From contig DATAPH010000096.1 in NCBI GenBank assembly GCA_036265325.1, forward strand, positions 1 to 23,569: a stretch of DNA of 23,569 nt. The letters run 5' to 3'. Source of the DNA: AC-51 sp036265325. GTDB lineage: Bacteria; Actinomycetota; UBA4738; HRBIN12. A program made the translations under genes and the position numbers. Below, in pieces: positions 6,947 to 14,260 of this stretch. Position 1 is the stretch's first letter; each line of letters begins with the position of its first letter. The notes below the pieces were generated by a model. The model saw nothing but the letters and a program-made list of their open reading frames with translations, was not told the DNA's origin and did not search any database.

Positions 6947-8180
6947 AGCTTCGCACGGCTGTCGCCGGGCGGCGGCGGTTCCCACGTTGCCGCGCACGGC
7001 CGTCCGTTCGCTGCGGTTCGCGGTGCGGCGGGAAGCCCGCCTGCACGAACTCCGCGTCGAGGTCGAGCGTCTTGGCGATGCGACCAACCTCGAACCGCTG
7101 CTCCGGTGTCACGAACGTGACGCCTTCTCCACCCCGGCCGGCTCGGGCGGTGCGGCCGACGCGGTGCACGTACGCCTTCTCGTCGGCGGGCGCGTCGTAA
7201 TTGATCACGTGGGTGATGTCCTCCAGATCCAACCCCCGCGCCGCGACGTCGGTCGCGATCAACACGTCGTTCGCCCCGGTCGCGAACCTGCCGAGTGACC
7301 GCTCGCGCTGCGGCTGCGTCATCCCGCCGTGGAGCTCGCCGGCATGGAAGCCCTGCGTGCGCAGGTTCCGTGCGAGCCGGTCGGCGCCGTGCTTCGTCCG
7401 GACGAACACGAGCGCAAGCCCTCGGTCGGCGGCGAGTTCGCGAACGAGCGCCTGCGTCTTGTCAGGGCGCTCGACGCAGATGAACCGGTGATGGGCATCC
7501 GTGATCGTGACGCCGCCCTCGCCGACCTCGTGACGCCGCGCGTCGCGGGTGAACCGCTTCGCGAGCCGGCCGACCTCACCGTCGAGCGTCGCCGAGAACA
7601 GCATGGTCTGCCGGTCTGGCCGCAACATCTCCAAGATCCGCTGCACATCGGGCAGGAACCCCATGTCGAGCATGCGATCCGCCTCGTCCAGCACGCAGAT
7701 ACGCACCCGGTCGAGCCGGAGGAGCTTCCGTTGCACGAGGTCCAAGAGGCGACCGGGGGTCGCCACCAGGATGTCGGCGTGGCGGGCGCGCTTGGCCTGC
7801 GGTCCGATGCCGACGCCGCCGTACACGGCAGCCACCTGGAGATGCGCGACATCGGCGATCGCACGGAACTCCTCGGTCACCTGGCTCGCGAGCTCCCGTG
7901 TCGGCGCCAGGATCAGCGCGGACGGGCTGCGGCCGCTCGGCGTCACGCGTTCGACCAGTGGCACCGCGAACGCGAGCGTCTTACCGGAGCCGGTGCGAGA
8001 GCGTGCGAGCACATCGCGGCCCGCGATGGCATCGGGGATCACCCGGGCCTGGATCTCGAACGGACGGCCGAGCCCGCGCAGGCGCAGGGCTTCCTCGGTG
8101 CGGGCGGAAACGCCGAGCTCCGCGAAGGTCGCTGCATGTGTGGGCAGCACAGAACCGCCCCGAGATGGGTGTTGATGCAT
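6945..8180 (-). CDS. DEAD-box ATP-dependent RNA helicase
   Basis: A 411-residue DEAD-box helicase with motifs in canonical order: Q-motif region (FEIQARVIPDAI), motif I ARSRTGSGKT, Ia PTRELASQV, Ib TPGRLLDL, II VLDEADRMLDMGF, III FSATL, V TDVAARGLDL and VI HRVGRTARAG. A short basic Arg/Gln-rich tail follows, typical of RhlE/CshA-like enzymes. It unwinds RNA duplexes in ribosome assembly and RNA decay, often at low temperature. ATG 8180 is chosen because GAGGT lies four bases upstream; a longer reading to 8240 has no support. The transcript seems to have a leader of up to about 150 bases. A cold-shock protein gene lies less than 1 kb away on the same strand, which fits a cold-response role. 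Confidence 0.95.
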   Translation of the reverse strand: MHQHPSRGGSVLPTHAATFAELGVSARTEEALRLRGLGRPFEIQARVIPDAIAGRDVLARSRTGSGKTLAFAVPLVERVTPSGRSPSALILAPTRELASQVTEEFRAIADVAHLQVAAVYGGVGIGPQAKRARHADILVATPGRLLDLVQRKLLRLDRVRICVLDEADRMLDMGFLPDVQRILEMLRPDRQTMLFSATLDGEVGRLAKRFTRDARRHEVGEGGVTITDAHHRFICVERPDKTQALVRELAADRGLALVFVRTKHGADRLARNLRTQGFHAGELHGGMTQPQRERSLGRFATGANDVLIATDVAARGLDLEDITHVINYDAPADEKAYVHRVGRTARAGRGGEGVTFVTPEQRFEVGRIAKTLDLDAEFVQAGFPPHREPQRTDGRARQRGNRRRPATAVRS

Positions 8181-8488
8181 AACTACCTCGACTTCCTTTG
8201 TCGTCGATCCGCGGCGCGAAGAGAGCCGGCGGAGCCGCACAGGAACGAGGATGCGAACGTGTGAGGGTCAGCGAGACGCTGTCGCGCGTTGCCCCGAAGA
8301 TCGAGGCTCGCGAGGGGGAACGTCTTTCAGTCTACGCGATGGAACGGCCCGCGCGCCGGACGCGGTGATAGCCTGGTGTTTCGGCGTCTTCCGAAGGTTC
8401 GCCACGAGCGACCGACGTGTCTGCCTCCCACGTCCTTCCGCCTCGACGGATCATCCGCAGCCGCGGTCCGAGCAGGGAAGGATCAGGG
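8181..8488. other. 308-base divergent intergenic region
   Basis: It separates the helicase (minus) from a small Cys/His protein gene (plus). On the minus strand TAGACT (8329-8334) is a possible -10 box without a clear -35, implying a helicase leader of about 145 bases. Just before 8489 the plus strand has GGAAGGATCAGGG, a ribosome-site-like stretch. I see no convincing gene or RNA structure. Confidence 0.4.
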
Positions 8489-8695
8489 ATGAACAGGTCG
8501 AACAGCAGCAGCGTGCAGTACGGCGTGCCACAGACCGGGAAGCAGGCGCTCCGCCGAGAGCCGGCCGGCAGGAGATGTGCGTTCCCGGCGTGCGAGACGG
8601 TGCTGTCGACCTACAACACCTCACCGACGTGCTGGGTCCACACGACGGCGACGCCCAGACATCCGCTCGCGCCCAGCACCAACCCGATCCGCTAG
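8489..8695 (+). CDS. Small Cys/His (putative zinc-binding) protein of unknown function
   Basis: A 68-residue basic protein. After a polar N-terminus of about 30 residues comes RRCAFPACETVLSTYN followed by a Cys and WVH, giving C-x4-C-x12-C-x2-H, four good metal ligands. I recall short actinobacterial proteins with a similar pattern (C..x.C...LS.YN....C..H), which supports its being real, but no function is known to me. ATG 8489 is preceded by a GGAAGGA/AGGG purine stretch. It sits in the gap between a helicase and a cold-shock protein gene, on the opposite strand to both. It could be a small nucleic-acid-associated zinc protein; that is a guess from the fold pattern and neighbours. Confidence 0.65.
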   Translation: MNRSNSSSVQYGVPQTGKQALRREPAGRRCAFPACETVLSTYNTSPTCWVHTTATPRHPLAPSTNPIR

Positions 8696-8739
8696 CGCGT
8701 CGCAGCAACCCGCGTCGCGGCCCGACCCAGGTAGCACGA

Positions 8740-8766
8740 TGGCCGCCGCGCGAAGCGCGGCGGCCA
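8740..8766 (-). terminator. Strong GC hairpin downstream of the cold-shock gene
   Basis: An 11-bp perfect stem (8740-8750 with 8756-8766) closes a five-base loop, CTTCG in minus-strand RNA. It lies 19 bases past the cold-shock stop. There is no U-tract, as is common for actinobacterial terminators. Being symmetric, it may also stop the plus-strand gene that ends at 8695. Confidence 0.7.
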
Positions 8767-8785
8767 CCGAACTGGTTCGTGTTGT

Positions 8786-8992
8786 TCAACCGATGACGCG
8801 GACGTTGCCCGCCTGTGGGCCCTTCTGACCCTGCGAGACGTCGAACTCCACCTTCTGGTTCTCTTCCAGATTGCGGTAGCCGTCACCCGCGATCGCGCTG
8901 AAGTGCACGAACACGTCGGGACCACCGTCGTCCTGGGTGATGAAGCCGAAGCCCTTCTCGCCGTTGAACCACTTCACGGTTCCTGTAGCCAT
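8786..8992 (-). CDS. cspA: Cold-shock protein (CspA family)
   Basis: A 68-residue single cold-shock domain of standard length. Both RNA-binding motifs are intact: RNP1 as KGFGFIT and RNP2 as VFVHFSAI, after the usual start MATGTVKWFNGEKGFGF. Such proteins bind single-stranded RNA and DNA and act as RNA chaperones, some induced by cold and some constitutive. ATG 8992 has a near-perfect ribosome site, AAGGAGG, eight bases upstream. The gene is single, with a strong hairpin after it and a leader of roughly 120 bases before it. The gene symbol denotes the family rather than a proven orthologue. Confidence 0.97.
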   Translation of the reverse strand: MATGTVKWFNGEKGFGFITQDDGGPDVFVHFSAIAGDGYRNLEENQKVEFDVSQGQKGPQAGNVRVIG

Positions 8993-9123
8993 GATTCGTT
9001 CCTCCTTCCTGTGCCCGGACGAGCCTGACCGCAGCTCGGGGGCGTTCGGTCCGCAGACCGAGAGGGAACTGCACATGGACCTACGGTCGTGAAGTGATGC
9101 TGAACCCTCGACCCCACACGATA
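8993..9123 (-). promoter_or_regulatory. Putative cspA leader with promoter box and hairpin
   Basis: On the minus strand TATCGT (9118-9123) is the best -10 candidate, giving an untranslated leader of about 115 bases. Inside it, 9046-9061 forms a perfect 6-bp stem with a four-base loop. Long structured leaders are typical of cold-inducible csp mRNAs. The -35 is not recognisable, so the promoter is tentative. Confidence 0.35.
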
Positions 9124-9239
9124 CAGAATCGAACGGGCCGTCTGCCGGCCTGCGAGCGGCGTGGCGCCCGGCCGGCGGCCGTGCACGTTCCGGAAGGACA
9201 CTAGCCTTGGGCCGGAACGGCTCGCAGGAGACGGAACGG

Positions 9240-10595
9240 ATGGCGTCGCGCTCGAACAGACCCTCGACGAACGCGGAACGAACCGACCCCGGGCGTCGGG
9301 CGATGGCGCTGGTCGCCCTTGGCGCGATGGCTGCGACCGTCGCCATCGCGGTGCTCGGCCTGATCCTTCACCCGCTGGTGATCCTGTGGTCCTCCGCCGC
9401 GGTCGCGCTCGTCGTGGCGGGGGTCATCCTCATCGTGACGACGCCCGGTATCAGGCGGCTCCTCGGCGGCGCGACCGCCGTCGCCGGTGCCGTCGCGTGG
9501 CTCTGGATCCTCATCGACGGCGACGCGATCCTGTTCGTCGTCGCGATCGGCGTCGCAACCGCCGTCTCCACGCTGCTCGCCCTGCTGGCGCTTCGCCCGC
9601 AGCCATACCGCCCACCGGCGCGCGAGGCCGTGACCCCGAGCAAGCCGTTCATCGTGATGAACCGGCGCTCGGGAGGGGGCAAGGTCGAGAAGTTCGAGCT
9701 CGACGCGAAGGCCGAGGCTGCGGGCGCAGAGGTCCGCTACCTGGACGACGGAACCGATGCGGAGGCGGCGCTTCGGCAAGCCGTCGCCGACGGAGCCGAT
9801 CTGCTCGGAGCGGCCGGGGGCGACGGAACGCAAGCGCTCGTTGCCCGGATCGCCGTCGAGCACGACCTGCCGATCATCTGCATCCCGGCGGGAACCAGGA
9901 ACCACTTCGCGTTGGACCTCGGGCTCGATCGGAAGCATCCGAGCCGCGCGCTCGACGCGATCGGCGAGGACGGAGAGGAGATCGTGATCGACCTCGGCTG
10001 GGCGGGAGATCGCCCCTTCGTGAACAACGTGTCGCTCGGCGCCTACGCCGAGATCATCGCGCGACCCGAGTACCGCGACGCGAAGTTCACCACCGTGATG
10101 GCGGTCCTGCCGCAGGTCACGGAGCCATCGGCGCGGTCGGGATTCACGGTCGAAGCGGACGGGCAGCCCACGGTCGAAGACCCGCAACTCGTGCAGGTCG
10201 CGAACAACCAGTACGCGGGACCAAACGATCCGGCGCCGGCGGCCACGCGCCCGCGGCTCGACACCGGCAAGCTCGGCGTCGATGTCGTCGCCTACAAGAA
10301 CTCGACGGAGCTCGGCGATCTGGTCGCCGAAGCGCTCGCGGGAAGGACGATCCGGTCCACGGCCTATCGGAGCTGGACGGGCACGAAGGTCCGCATCAGC
10401 GCTCGCGACGGCGTCGTTCGGGCCGGCGTCGACGGCGAGGCCGTGGAGTTCCCGTCGCCGCTCGAGATCTCGATCGCGCCTGCGTCGCTTCGCGTTCGTC
10501 TTCCCAAGGATCGGCCCGGACCGAAGGTCGGCTGGCCGCGCCTGGATCGCAGGATCGTGATGCGGCTCTGGGCGATCCTCGTCGGCGGGAACTAA
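9240..10595 (+). CDS. Membrane-anchored diacylglycerol/lipid kinase family protein
   Basis: 451 residues with an N-terminal domain of about four membrane segments (for example MALVALGAMAATVAIAVLG) followed by a DagK/YegS/LCB5-type kinase domain. The nucleotide-binding motif is GAAGGDGTQALVA, and the next block IPAGTRNHFALDLGL is diagnostic of the family; the C-terminal part is the beta-sandwich that completes the fold. The enzyme should phosphorylate a lipid such as diacylglycerol at the inner membrane face. A multi-pass N-terminus is unusual, since most bacterial members are soluble. ATG 9240 has GGAG nine bases upstream; TTG 9207 would add 11 residues. The gene ends tail-to-tail with the PAP2 phosphatase, the two stops sharing CTAA, and the two activities are chemically opposite. 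Confidence 0.9.
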   Translation: MASRSNRPSTNAERTDPGRRAMALVALGAMAATVAIAVLGLILHPLVILWSSAAVALVVAGVILIVTTPGIRRLLGGATAVAGAVAWLWILIDGDAILFVVAIGVATAVSTLLALLALRPQPYRPPAREAVTPSKPFIVMNRRSGGGKVEKFELDAKAEAAGAEVRYLDDGTDAEAALRQAVADGADLLGAAGGDGTQALVARIAVEHDLPIICIPAGTRNHFALDLGLDRKHPSRALDAIGEDGEEIVIDLGWAGDRPFVNNVSLGAYAEIIARPEYRDAKFTTVMAVLPQVTEPSARSGFTVEADGQPTVEDPQLVQVANNQYAGPNDPAPAATRPRLDTGKLGVDVVAYKNSTELGDLVAEALAGRTIRSTAYRSWTGTKVRISARDGVVRAGVDGEAVEFPSPLEISIAPASLRVRLPKDRPGPKVGWPRLDRRIVMRLWAILVGGN

Positions 10596-11245
10596 CCGCC
10601 GGACCGCCGGCGCTCCGCGATGCCGTCGCCCGCCGACTCGACCATCGCCGCGATGCCCGACCCGGCGATCGCGCCCACCGCGACATCGACCGGGTAATGC
10701 ACGCCGAGATGCACGCGTGAGTACGCGACGCAGCCGGCGAGGAGCCGGATCGGCAGCGCCAGCGCCGGCATGTGCCGGCCCACCGCGTACGCGAAGGCGA
10801 ACGCCGACGCCGCGTGCCCGGACGGGAACGAGGACGAGCTGGGCATCGCGATGTCGCGGGCGGCGAACGTGGCGGGGTCGGCACGTTCCGGCCGCGGCCT
10901 CGTCGCCACGGACTTCGCCAACAGATTGACGCTTGCCGACGCCACGCCGATCGCGATCACGCCGTCGAGCGCCGCTCGCCGTCCTTGCTTCCCGCCGAAC
11001 AGGGCCAGGAGCGCCGCGATCGCCAGCCAGAGCCGGGAACCGTTCGCCGCCTTCGACAGCCGGCGCAACGGGTCGTCGAGCGACGGCGTCGGCGTTCGCG
11101 CGATCGCGTCGTACACCGCCCGATCAACCGCCCCGAGCTCGCTCAGCGCGATCGACAACGGCGACGTCGGCCCGCGCCGATCCTCGACGCGTTCGGCGGC
11201 CGCCTCGGCCAGACTCCGCTCGGGGGCGGGTTCCGCGTCAGCCAT
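10592..11245 (-). CDS. PAP2-family membrane phosphatase (lipid or undecaprenyl phosphate type)
   Basis: A 217-residue PAP2 phosphatase with all three signature motifs: KSVATRPRP (KX6RP), PSGHAASAF (PSGH) and SRVHLGVHYPVD (SRX5HX3D). Several hydrophobic segments make it an integral membrane protein. Members dephosphorylate phosphatidic acid, phosphatidylglycerol phosphate or undecaprenyl diphosphate on the outer face. It lies 61 bases after gatD on the same strand, so with murT-gatD it may serve the lipid II/undecaprenyl cycle; the facing lipid kinase suggests phosphatidate turnover instead. I cannot choose between them. The 45-residue N-terminus is polar and charged. ATG 11245 has only a weak ribosome site. 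Confidence 0.9.
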   Translation of the reverse strand: MADAEPAPERSLAEAAAERVEDRRGPTSPLSIALSELGAVDRAVYDAIARTPTPSLDDPLRRLSKAANGSRLWLAIAALLALFGGKQGRRAALDGVIAIGVASASVNLLAKSVATRPRPERADPATFAARDIAMPSSSSFPSGHAASAFAFAYAVGRHMPALALPIRLLAGCVAYSRVHLGVHYPVDVAVGAIAGSGIAAMVESAGDGIAERRRSGG

Positions 11246-11306
11246 ATCGAGCGCGCGAGGACAGGACCCCGACCGTCGCGAACCGTGCCTCGCTCATCAC
11301 ACGAGA

Positions 11307-12236
11307 CTAGACAATGACGCCCGAAGCGCTCTGGCCTTCCGTCGAGTGCTCGGCCTGGCCGACTTCTCTCACCAAGCCGGAGCCGAACCGTCCGGCGGTC
11401 TCGTTGCGCTCGTGTTTCTCGAAGACCTCCACTGATCCGATCGCACCCAGCAGCAAGGCCGCGGCGACCGTGGCCACGACGATCCGACGGCGCCGGATGG
11501 GTCGCCGGTCGTCGCGCACACGTCGAGCCAGTCCCTCGTGCGCGCGATGCTCGAGCACGTCATCCAAGGGCGCGAGTTCCTCGCCCCCCGTCACTGGGGC
11601 GAGCGCCCGCGTGAGCACCGCGTCGGTCAGCGCCGGGTTGATCGCGAGCACCGGTCCATGCAGGTACGTGCCGACGACCGAGCCTTGCACGGCGCCCTCG
11701 ATGCGATCGTGGCCGTTGTTGCCGTGACCGCGCGTCACGGAGGCAAGCGGCGCCGCGTCCGACCCGAGGGTCGTCCGCCCCGCGTGATTCTCGAACCCGA
11801 CGAGGTCGAACGAGCGACCCCAGAGCCGGGCGTCGCCCCGCACGCGGCCGACGATCCTGCCATCGGATGCCCGCGTCTCGACATCGAGGATGCCGAGGCC
11901 CGGGATCTCCCGGCCGTCCGGCAGGATGTAGCTCCGGCCGAGCAGTTGATAGCCGCCGCAGATGCCCACCACCACGGCTCCTCGCGCGATCGCCTCGCGA
12001 ACGGCGCCGCCGCGCGACACGACGTCGCGCCCGACGACGCGCTGCACGCCGTCCGTTCCTCCCCCGAGGACGATGACGTTCGCATCCGCCGGGATCGCCT
12101 CGCCCGGACCGACCCCCTCGACACGGACGCTGAATCCACGCCACTCCGCTCGCCGCGACAAGACCGCGACGTTGTCGTGATCCCCATAGGTCCGCAGCAG
12201 GCCCGGGTACAGATGCGCGATGACGAGGTCGGTCAT
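11307..12236 (-). CDS. gatD: Lipid II isoglutaminyl synthase, glutaminase subunit, with C-terminal membrane tail
   Basis: 309 residues. The first 235 or so are a class I glutamine amidotransferase of GatD type: IVLGGGTDGVQ, the nucleophile Cys93 in GICGGYQLLG, GFENHAGRT and the catalytic His193 in TYLHGP. GatD releases ammonia from glutamine; with MurT it amidates the D-Glu of the lipid II stem peptide. Its ATG overlaps the murT stop (ATGA), the standard pairing. Oddly, after the enzyme domain comes RRPIRRRRIVVATVAAALLL: an Arg cluster and a hydrophobic segment at about 252-268, then 40 polar residues. Known GatD is about 240 residues without this. The tail looks like a single-pass anchor with its end outside, which could hold the complex at the membrane where lipid II is made. 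Confidence 0.93.
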   Translation of the reverse strand: MTDLVIAHLYPGLLRTYGDHDNVAVLSRRAEWRGFSVRVEGVGPGEAIPADANVIVLGGGTDGVQRVVGRDVVSRGGAVREAIARGAVVVGICGGYQLLGRSYILPDGREIPGLGILDVETRASDGRIVGRVRGDARLWGRSFDLVGFENHAGRTTLGSDAAPLASVTRGHGNNGHDRIEGAVQGSVVGTYLHGPVLAINPALTDAVLTRALAPVTGGEELAPLDDVLEHRAHEGLARRVRDDRRPIRRRRIVVATVAAALLLGAIGSVEVFEKHERNETAGRFGSGLVREVGQAEHSTEGQSASGVIV

Positions 12237-13684
12237 CGGAGCACCGGTTCGGTTCGGTCTCGGACGGTATCCGAGACGCCGGCGCTCCGCGAGCCCAGCA
12301 CCGCTCGACGGAACGCGAGCATCGCCGTGTAGGTCGCGAGGACGGCGACGTTGTCGCCCGGCCGCGTGACGGCCCCCACCCGCGTGAGCAGCGCGTCAAG
12401 ATCGGGATCGACGGCGTCGACGGTTCCGCCTGCGTACCGGAACCTGAGCGCGATGTCGTGCGCACGCTCACCCCCGGCGAAAACCGGGATGTCGAGGCCG
12501 AGCAGCTCCTCCAGACCCGCGTCCCAGATCCACGAGACATCACGGCCGTCGGCCGCGCGATCGTTGATCAGAACGACGGCGGCGCGGATCCGCGGATCAG
12601 AGGCGACCTGCCTTGTCGCCGTCACGCAACTCACCGGGTTCTTCGCGAGGAACACCCAGAACGACCGTTCGTCGAACGAGAGACGCTCCGAACGGCCGAA
12701 CCTGGGAACGAACGATCCGAGCGCATCGATCGACGCCGACGGTGCGATCCCCAGTGACGAGGCCACCGCGATCGCCGCAGCTGCGTTGTACGCGTTGTGC
12801 TGGCCCCCGAGCATGAGCTCGCGCGACACGCCGTCGATCGAGAGCCGGAGTCGGTCGAGGCGGCCATCGTCTTCGACCGTGACACGGAACGCGGGTCGGG
12901 CGCTCGCCCACCCGCACGCCGGGCATCGGATCACCCCGAGATGCGCGAACGTTCGCTGCAGATAGCGGAGTGCCGCGCCACATCTGGGACATATCTCGGG
13001 ATCCGCCTCGCGACGGGTTGTCGTCGGGGTACGTGTGGGCGTCGCGGCCTGGATACCGAACCCGATCGGATGGAGATCCTCGACCGCGTGCCAGAGCAGT
13101 GGATCATCGGCGTTCGCGACGATGATGGATCCCGGCGGAAGCGCCTCGGCGGACTCCCGCAGGAGCCGCGCCACGATCTCCGGCTCGGCGAACCGATCGA
13201 GTTGATCGCGGAAGACGTTGGTGAGCACGAGGACCGCGGGCTCGCTCGCGCGGACGACGCGCGGGAGCGCGGCCTCGTCGACCTCGAACACGGCTGCTTG
13301 TTCGTCGCCGGCGGCGGATGCGAGCGCGGCCGCGACCCCTCGGAACAGGTTCGCCCCGCTCGCGTTCGTGAGCACGCGCGTGCCGCGTGCATCGAGGATC
13401 GTCGCGAGCATCGCCGCGGTCGTCGTCTTGCCGTTCGTTCCCGACACGACCGTCGTCGTCCGTGCCAGGCTCTGCGCCCTGCGCCGGACGAAGCCGGGAT
13501 CGAGCCGCTCGATCACGAGCCCCGGCGCACTGGTTCCCCCGCCGGCGCCGACCGACCGGCTGAGCGACGCGACGCCCCCGCCGACCGCCGCGATGAATGA
13601 ATCCCAAGCGTGTAACGCTGAGGATGGTTGTGCGGCGCCACGACTGTCTCGGGCTTCCACCGTCTCGATGCTCTCAAGGGTCAC
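12233..13684 (-). CDS. murT: Lipid II isoglutaminyl synthase, MurT (Mur-ligase) subunit
   Basis: A Mur-ligase-family protein of 483 residues from GTG 13684. It has the ATP loop SGTNGKTTTAAML (about 82-89), FEVDEAALPRV, LTNVFRDQLDRF, and the MurT-specific zinc ribbon with two CPxCG knuckles (CPRCG and CPACG, Cys near 232, 235, 254 and 257). The C-terminal DUF1727 domain contains NDRAADGRDVSWIWD. MurT binds lipid II and ATP and uses ammonia from GatD to make D-isoglutamine, a modification needed for efficient cross-linking. The start is uncertain: homology begins near residue 28; GTG 13684 and GTG 13660 are both in frame, neither with a good ribosome site. The upstream AT-rich stretch 13700-13720 may hold the promoter. 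Confidence 0.94.
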   Translation of the reverse strand: MTLESIETVEARDSRGAAQPSSALHAWDSFIAAVGGGVASLSRSVGAGGGTSAPGLVIERLDPGFVRRRAQSLARTTTVVSGTNGKTTTAAMLATILDARGTRVLTNASGANLFRGVAAALASAAGDEQAAVFEVDEAALPRVVRASEPAVLVLTNVFRDQLDRFAEPEIVARLLRESAEALPPGSIIVANADDPLLWHAVEDLHPIGFGIQAATPTRTPTTTRREADPEICPRCGAALRYLQRTFAHLGVIRCPACGWASARPAFRVTVEDDGRLDRLRLSIDGVSRELMLGGQHNAYNAAAAIAVASSLGIAPSASIDALGSFVPRFGRSERLSFDERSFWVFLAKNPVSCVTATRQVASDPRIRAAVVLINDRAADGRDVSWIWDAGLEELLGLDIPVFAGGERAHDIALRFRYAGGTVDAVDPDLDALLTRVGAVTRPGDNVAVLATYTAMLAFRRAVLGSRSAGVSDTVRDRTEPVLR

Positions 13685-13728
13685 GCCGGCCAGGGGCGAT
13701 TTCGTATTTGCTTTTGGTTCGATTCCCC

Positions 13729-13744
13729 TTGTGCGCGTGCACAA
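13729..13744. repeat. Short inverted repeat upstream of murT
   Basis: TTGTGC and GCACAA form a perfect 6-bp stem around GCGT, four bases away from a larger hairpin on the csbD side. It could be a regulator site for murT-gatD or a second arm of the terminator. Sequence structure only. Confidence 0.4.
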
Positions 13745-13747
13745 ACA

Positions 13748-13794
13748 AGCGCGACCGGACGCCGAAGGAGCTTCTCGGCCGGTCCGGTCGCGCT
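13748..13794 (-). terminator. Large hairpin with T-rich tail, terminator of the CsbD-like gene
   Basis: A perfect 13-bp stem (13748-13760 with 13782-13794) encloses a second, shorter stem (GCCGA with TCGGC). In the minus-strand reading it is followed by TTGTTTGTG, giving a Rho-independent-type terminator about 90 bases after the CsbD-like stop and before murT. It insulates the two genes. Confidence 0.75.
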
Positions 13795-13883
13795 GACGTG
13801 CCCGCCCATCGACGGTTCGATCGCCGAGTGATGGGAGCTGATCGGCGAGGTGTTCTGTCCGAGCTGCCGGTTGCTACAGCGAG

Positions 13884-14060
13884 CTACTTGCTGACTTTGC
13901 GCGCGGCCTTGCCCGCCTTCTCCTGGACCGAGCCCTTGCCCTTCTGCACCGCACCCTTGGCCTCGAGCTTGCGGTTCTTCGTGACTCGGCCGGTCTCCTT
14001 CTTCACGCCGCCGACCACCTTGTTCTTCTTGCCCTTCGCTTCCGACTTCGTTCCCGCCAT
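13884..14060 (-). CDS. CsbD-like stress-response protein
   Basis: A 58-residue, highly basic, Lys/Gly-rich protein with the CsbD-type repeat pattern KNKVVGGVKKETGRVTKNRK, LEAKGAVQKGKGSVQEKAGK. CsbD proteins are small, probably disordered or helical, and accumulate in general stress; their biochemical role is unknown. In Bacillus subtilis csbD is under sigma-B. ATG 14060 has AAGGAG upstream with the usual spacing; an upstream in-frame ATG at 14114 has none and would cross the predicted promoter. A sigma-B-like promoter lies 46-70 bases upstream and a strong terminator follows, so it seems to be a single-gene unit. Confidence 0.8.
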   Translation of the reverse strand: MAGTKSEAKGKKNKVVGGVKKETGRVTKNRKLEAKGAVQKGKGSVQEKAGKAARKVSK

Positions 14061-14106
14061 CACGGTCTCCTTCTGTTGCGTCTTACGGAGCGGACAAAGG
14101 ACCTGA

Positions 14107-14131
14107 TTTCCCATCGAGCGGCGCGCAAAAC
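14107..14131 (-). promoter_or_regulatory. Sigma-B-like promoter upstream of the CsbD-like gene
   Basis: On the minus strand GTTTTG (14126-14131), 13 bases, then GGGAAA (14107-14112) resembles the general-stress sigma-B consensus GTTTAA-N12-14-GGGTAT. Transcription would start near 14100, about 40 bases before the ATG. The match agrees with the known sigma-B control of csbD in Bacillus, but it is not exact. Confidence 0.45.
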
Positions 14132-14260
14132 ATGCGGGCGCGTTGGGCGACGACCCCGAGGCGTCGGATCGGTGCCGTCCGAGAGTGGAGTAGCGCTGGC
14201 CGTTGGTGGGTATCGGTTCCGCAGCGAGTCATCTCGCCGACGCGGGCTGAGGAGGGAACG

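Noticed and set aside
9161..10720. 519-residue open frame overlapping the lipid kinase, and many other Arg-rich long frames
   Set aside because: They are out-of-frame readings of GC-rich genes: Arg/Pro/Ala-heavy, without motifs, opposite or across well-identified proteins.
13700..13740. GGTTCGATTCC resembling the T-arm of a tRNA or tmRNA end
   Set aside because: The flanking bases do not form a five-pair stem, and no acceptor, anticodon arm or tag frame can be found.
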